A stretch of 64,000 nt of DNA, taken from Chamaecrista fasciculata (lineage: Eukaryota; Streptophyta; Magnoliopsida; Fabales; Fabaceae). Positions 60,190 to 64,000 of this stretch are shown in pieces (the stretch's first letter is position 1; each line of letters starts with the position of its first letter). Location of the stretch: assembly GCA_003254925.1 (NCBI GenBank), contig QANZ01047639.1, positions 1 through 64,000 of the forward strand, written 5' to 3'. A program made the translations under genes and the position numbers. Below the pieces are notes generated by a model. The model made no database searches and was not told where the DNA came from. It was given only the letters and a program-made list of their open reading frames with translations.

Positions 60190-60505
60190 CTGGCGCCGTC
60201 TGTGGGGAGAGATGAGGAAACTCCGGTTATCTCTCCCCCCCTCGACTTAGCTGTTGCTAAGACACACACACACTCGACGGGGAGCACATCGTAGGGAAGG
60301 GAGTTCCTCCACGAACTCCACCCTACTCTCCCCCACGCTCTTCATAGCTTTCTGCTCCACATCTTCGACGAGCAAGTTTCCTGTTCCTTTTACTCAACCC
60401 CCGAGAGACCCTGGTACGGCTCTCCGTGGAGGTCATACTTGTATCCTGTGCTAACCCCTTGTTGTTATCTCTTGACTGTGAACTCAAGCTACGACGTTCT
60501 CTGCC

Positions 60506-61800
60506 ATGGAAACCCATAACGAGAACCAGCTGCACCCGAGCTCAGCAAACGCTCCCTCGGGCTCGAGTAACCCGAGAGATCAACAAGCCGGAGACACTAC
60601 ACAGGATCGAGACCCCAGATCATCACCCCGGAGTGCACCAGGACCCACACAACAGGGTGAGAGAACCCCCACTCCACTAACCTCTCTCGCCGGCTTCCAC
60701 CAGCATACTGAAGAAGAAACTCGCGCGACACCCTCTCCGTATACAGCTGAAATACGGGAGATTGTCCAGACAGAACTCAGGGAGGCAAGGGCTGCACACG
60801 TGGCCGACATGGCCTCCCTGCGCCGAAACATGGAAGAGCAGTTTAACCAGTTCATGGAAAGACGCTTCAGTGAGTTGGTCAGCTCCAGCTCCAAAGGAAA
60901 ACAGATACAGGAAGTCCCCGAGCTCCCTCCACCGGTACACTACGCCACCCCAGACACACGACCCCCCTCAGAAGCCGTGTTGTCAGGACGAATGGAAGAG
61001 CATGCCCCCGCAGGGCGAAGTGAACCGACCGGGAGGGATCACCCCTCCACCTCCCCAGCACTGCCAGAGTCCACCATGCAACAGTGGAATGTGCCAGCAG
61101 AGTTATGGCAACTTCTAGCCAAACACCTGCCATCCGCAGGCCCTTCGGCGACTGCAAACCCCCCCTCGGTCCTCCCAGCAGTAGTTCCGACACCCCCGGC
61201 GCCCCCGATGCCTTCTCCCGGGATATACGCGCCACACATACAGCAGGATGAGCTCCCCACCGGGTTCAAAATGCCGATGAAGCTGCCCCGGTATGATGGA
61301 ACAAAGGACCCGGACGATCATCTCCGACAGTTCCACGCGTGCATGCAGATTGCTAACCTGTCGGAAGGCAAAAAGTGCAAATTATTCCCGACCACACTTG
61401 TCGGGGAAGGGCTCATATGGTTCTCCAAGCTCCCCAATGACAGCATACATAGCTTCCGGGATATGGAAAACCTGTTCAAAAAGCGCTTTGCCACCAGCGT
61501 AGTGTACAAGCAGCCGGCATCCGTGTTGGCAGACGTCCATCAGGGAGAGCACGAGTCTCTCCGTGATTTCCTACATCGCTTCAATCAGAAATGCCTCACT
61601 GTCAAGGACCTCGAGGACAGCGTGGCGGTACACGCCTTCCAGGCAGGTCTCCGCCCCGGACAAACCCATAAGGAGCTAGCTTTCATGAACCCTAGCTCAC
61701 TAGAAGAGTTGTTATCGAAGGTCCAGGAGTTCATCATAAAGGAGGATGCCTTCACCTCCCATAAGAGCAGATTTGCAAACATGAGCTCCGGCAGTAAACA
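60506..61800 (+). pseudogene. gag region of the Tat-lineage element
   Basis: A long proline- and glutamine-rich leader is followed by the retrotransposon gag domain, with 'MKLPRYDGTKDPDDHLRQF', 'LVGEGLIWFSKLP' and 'LRDFLHRFNQKCL'. Part of a retroelement fossil; the element as a whole is judged broken. Confidence 0.85.
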
Positions 61801-61865
61801 GCAACAGCAGCATCAACCTCACGCTGGGAGAGGATCCGAAGTGCGTATGCATCCCAACTATCTTC

Positions 61866-64000
61866 GTGGTTGTCAAGACACCCTCCGCCTACAACGCCAT
61901 TCTCGGTAGGCCTTCGCTGAACGCTGCCCGTGCCGTCGTGTCCACGGCACACTTGCTGATGAAATTCCCCACCCCTAACGGCGTGGGGCAGGTACGGGCA
62001 AACCAGGAGGTAGCCAGGCAGTGCTACGCCACCAGCCTGGCCAAGCCCCAGACCAGCCGAGAAGCTCCTCAGGACCCTCCACCATCATCCTCAGGAAAAG
62101 GAAAAGAGAAGGAACACGCAGTGATGAACTGCGAGATTGTTGATTTACGGGACGAGATCCCGCAGAACCATCCGCAGCCGTCGGATGAGATGGAGTCAGT
62201 GGCTTTTCCGGGTTCCCCGGAAAAAACCGTCAACATCTGCGCCACCCTCCCCCCGCCAGAAAAAGAAGCACTGATCCAGTTCCTCTACCGGAATGAGGAC
62301 ATTTTTGCATGGTCCGCATCGGACATGCCGGGGATTGACCCAAGCATTATCTGCCACTCCCTTAACGTTGATGGGAGACCAGGCGTCTTCCAGAAGAAAA
62401 GAAACTTGGGTCAACAACGCCAGCAGGCAGCGAAAGAGGAAGTAGAGAAGCTGCTAGCAGCAGGTTTCATTCGCGAAACCAAGTACCCCACGTGGCTGTC
62501 CAACGTTGTCCTGGTCCAGAAGGCCAACGGAAAATGGAGAATGTGTGTCGACTTCTCCGACCTGAACAAGGCATGCCCGAAGGACCCCTACCCACTCCCT
62601 AGCATCGACAGACTCGTCGACGGAACAAGTGGCCACGCCACACTGAGCTTCCTCGACGCATTTTCCGGATACAATCAGATCCGGATGGACCCAAGGGACG
62701 TGGAGAAGACTGCCTTCATCACAGACAAGGGAGTCTTCTGCTACAAGGTCATGCCCTTTGGCCTGAAGAATGCCGGCGCCACCTACCAGCGCATGATGGA
62801 CCTCTTCTTCCGGGACCACCTCGGAAAGAACATCGAGGTATACGTCGACGACATGGTCGTCAAGACGAAAGCCGGCAACAACCATCTGGAGGACCTGGAG
62901 GAGATCTTCGCAATACTGAGGCAGTACCAGATGCGCCTTAATCCTTCAAAATGTGCCTTTGGCGTGTCGGGAGGCAAATTCCTCGGGTTCCTCATCTCAC
63001 AGCGAGGAATAGAGGTCAACCCAGACCAATGCAGAGCCATAATGGAAATGTCCCCTCCCAAGAACCCCAAGGAGGTACAACGCCTCACCGGCCGGATCGC
63101 CGCCATCCATCGCTTCCTCTCCAGGTAGCGTCAGCACTGATCACTCCACTTCTATTCAGAAGTAGTTAGTCAAGGGGCGTATCCCCCCCACCCCTCTCCC
63201 TGTTTACATTTACTTATGTTTTTGTAATCTCCTACCCGGGCATACGAGCTCCGGATGATACATGTATGCTTGCACATCGCGAGCCCCCTACTACATTAAT
63301 AAAAAGTCTCTTCTTGTGCAAATTCTCTGTTTATTCTACTTACGCAACAAGTACTAACAGAACATCTAAAACAAACTAACCAGGTCCGCCGACCGCTGCC
63401 TCCCATTCTTCAAAACCCTCAAAGGAGGAAAGAAGTTCGAATGGACGGAGGAATGCGATAGGGCCTTCCTGGAGCTGAAGCAGTATCTGGCAAAACCGCC
63501 AATACTGACCACTCCCAGGCCGGAGACACCGATATACGTATACCTCGCGGCTAACGACCAGGCAGTCAGCTCTGCGTTAGTCACCGAGGAGGGAGAGGAT
63601 CAGAAGCCCATTTACTTCTCCAGCAAGGTCCTGACCCCATCGGAGTCACGATACCACATGCTCGAAAAACTGGCATTCGCCTTACTGGTATCGACGAGGA
63701 AGCTCCGGCCCTACTACCAGCAGTATCAGATCATCGTCCGGACCGACCGACCACTACGGCAGGTCATTCACCAGCCTGATGTCGCCGGACGGCTATCTTA
63801 CTGGGCCATTGAACTCTCGGAATTCGGACTCATGTTCCAACCCCGCAGAGCCATCAAGGGGCAGGCCTTAGCGGACTTTGTCGCTGAGATGACCTCGCCA
63901 GAGGCACTCAACAGCACGTGGGTAATATACGTAGATGGTGCCTCCTCCAACAAGTCAAAAGGGGCCGGAGTCATCCTAGAAGCACCAGACGGCATGATTA
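61866..64000 (+). pseudogene. pol region of the Tat-lineage element (RT, RNase H, second RNase H)
   Basis: 'NAILGRPSLNAARAVVS' marks the end of the protease region. The reverse transcriptase (about 62390-63120) shows 'MCVDFSDLNKACPKDPYPLP', 'MPFGLKNAGATYQRMM' and the catalytic 'VYVDDMVVK'. An RNase H follows (about 63400-63890: 'PIYFSSKVLTPSESRYHMLE', 'VRTDRPLRQV'), then 'VIYVDGASSNKSKGAGVIL', the start of a second RNase H. Sequence is more GC-rich than the host genes. Non-coding sequence occurs within the pol region. Confidence 0.85.

Larger units (their letters stand above)
59566..64000 (+). mobile_element. Ty3/Gypsy Tat-lineage retroelement, 5' LTR to pol, runs off the window
   Basis: The 5' LTR is 59566-60189 (about 624 bp, starting TGTGATATACAC and ending TTTTCA; the start could be 2 bp further in). 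A 'ctggcgccgtctgtgggga' primer-site region of the type usual in plant Gypsy elements follows. Parts in order: gag, a protease-to-RT region, reverse transcriptase, RNase H, and the start of a second RNase H-like domain, which marks the Tat lineage. The rest, including any integrase and 3' LTR, lies outside. The copy looks broken, with about two or three breaks. Orientation is opposite to SEO. Age cannot be judged without the other LTR. Confidence 0.88.

Noticed and set aside
1-64000. CRISPR arrays, operons, riboswitches, bacterial-type systems
   Set aside because: Spliced plant genes and plant transposons throughout. The only regular array (57 bp) has no spacers.

Overview
The window looks like eudicot nuclear DNA from a draft assembly. 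It is AT-rich, has short GT-AG introns and widely spaced genes, and is dense with plant transposons (L1-type LINE, Copia and Ty3/Gypsy-Tat LTR elements, MULE-like long-TIR elements, Stowaway and PIF/Harbinger MITEs, a tRNA-derived SINE). Two N runs (33137-33349, 53310-53866) and five single Ns in low-complexity sequence mark assembly joins.

Five host genes can be supported. (1) A glyoxalase-I/VOC family gene on + (2951-3954, three exons, 170 aa). (2) A small DUF761 'cotton fibre protein' type gene on - (15008-15277). (3) A complete eight-exon GH28 polygalacturonase on - (17644-23535, 419 aa) with all four catalytic motifs. (4) A one-exon MAPK-substrate protein on - like Arabidopsis At1g80180/MASS1 (38248-38589). 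(5) The last five exons, 610 aa, of a SIEVE ELEMENT OCCLUSION (SEO) gene on - (56851-59390). The N-terminal exon of the SEO gene is not in the window, because a Ty3/Gypsy element begins about 175 bp upstream of the first exon seen and runs off the right edge.

Genes 1, 3 and 4 lie in the order I recall for Arabidopsis At1g80160-At1g80170-At1g80180. Genes 1, 2 and 4 match the duplicated block around At1g15380-At1g15385-At1g15400. The left 40 kb is therefore probably a conserved gene block whose spacing was inflated by transposons.

Layout: 1-2500 MITE-rich flank; 2.5-4.2 kb glyoxalase gene and its ABRE-rich promoter; 6.2-13 kb minus-strand LINE carrying a Copia solo LTR, with a younger retroposon at its 5' end; 13-24 kb DUF761 and polygalacturonase genes with foldback elements in introns; 24.8-26.8 kb two adjacent MULE-like elements; 27-36 kb SINE, terminal-hairpin repeats, Gypsy LTR fragment and AACCGG-type inverted-repeat elements; 38.2-38.6 kb MASS1-like gene; 39-47 kb tandem repeats and MITEs; 47.8-52.5 kb degraded Copia-type element with a 57-bp minisatellite; 52.9-54.3 kb PIF/Harbinger-like element; 54.9-56.4 kb repeat mosaic; 56.8-59.4 kb SEO gene; 59.6-64 kb Ty3/Gypsy-Tat element.

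The genes do not form one pathway. Glyoxalase (methylglyoxal-type detoxification), polygalacturonase (cell wall), MASS1-like protein (MAPK signalling) and SEO (phloem) are neighbours by ancestry only. I found no convincing new multi-gene system. The best leads are in repeat biology: an inverted-repeat family with a conserved short reading frame, nested and adjacent MULE-like elements, and a locally shuffled duplication beside the SEO gene.
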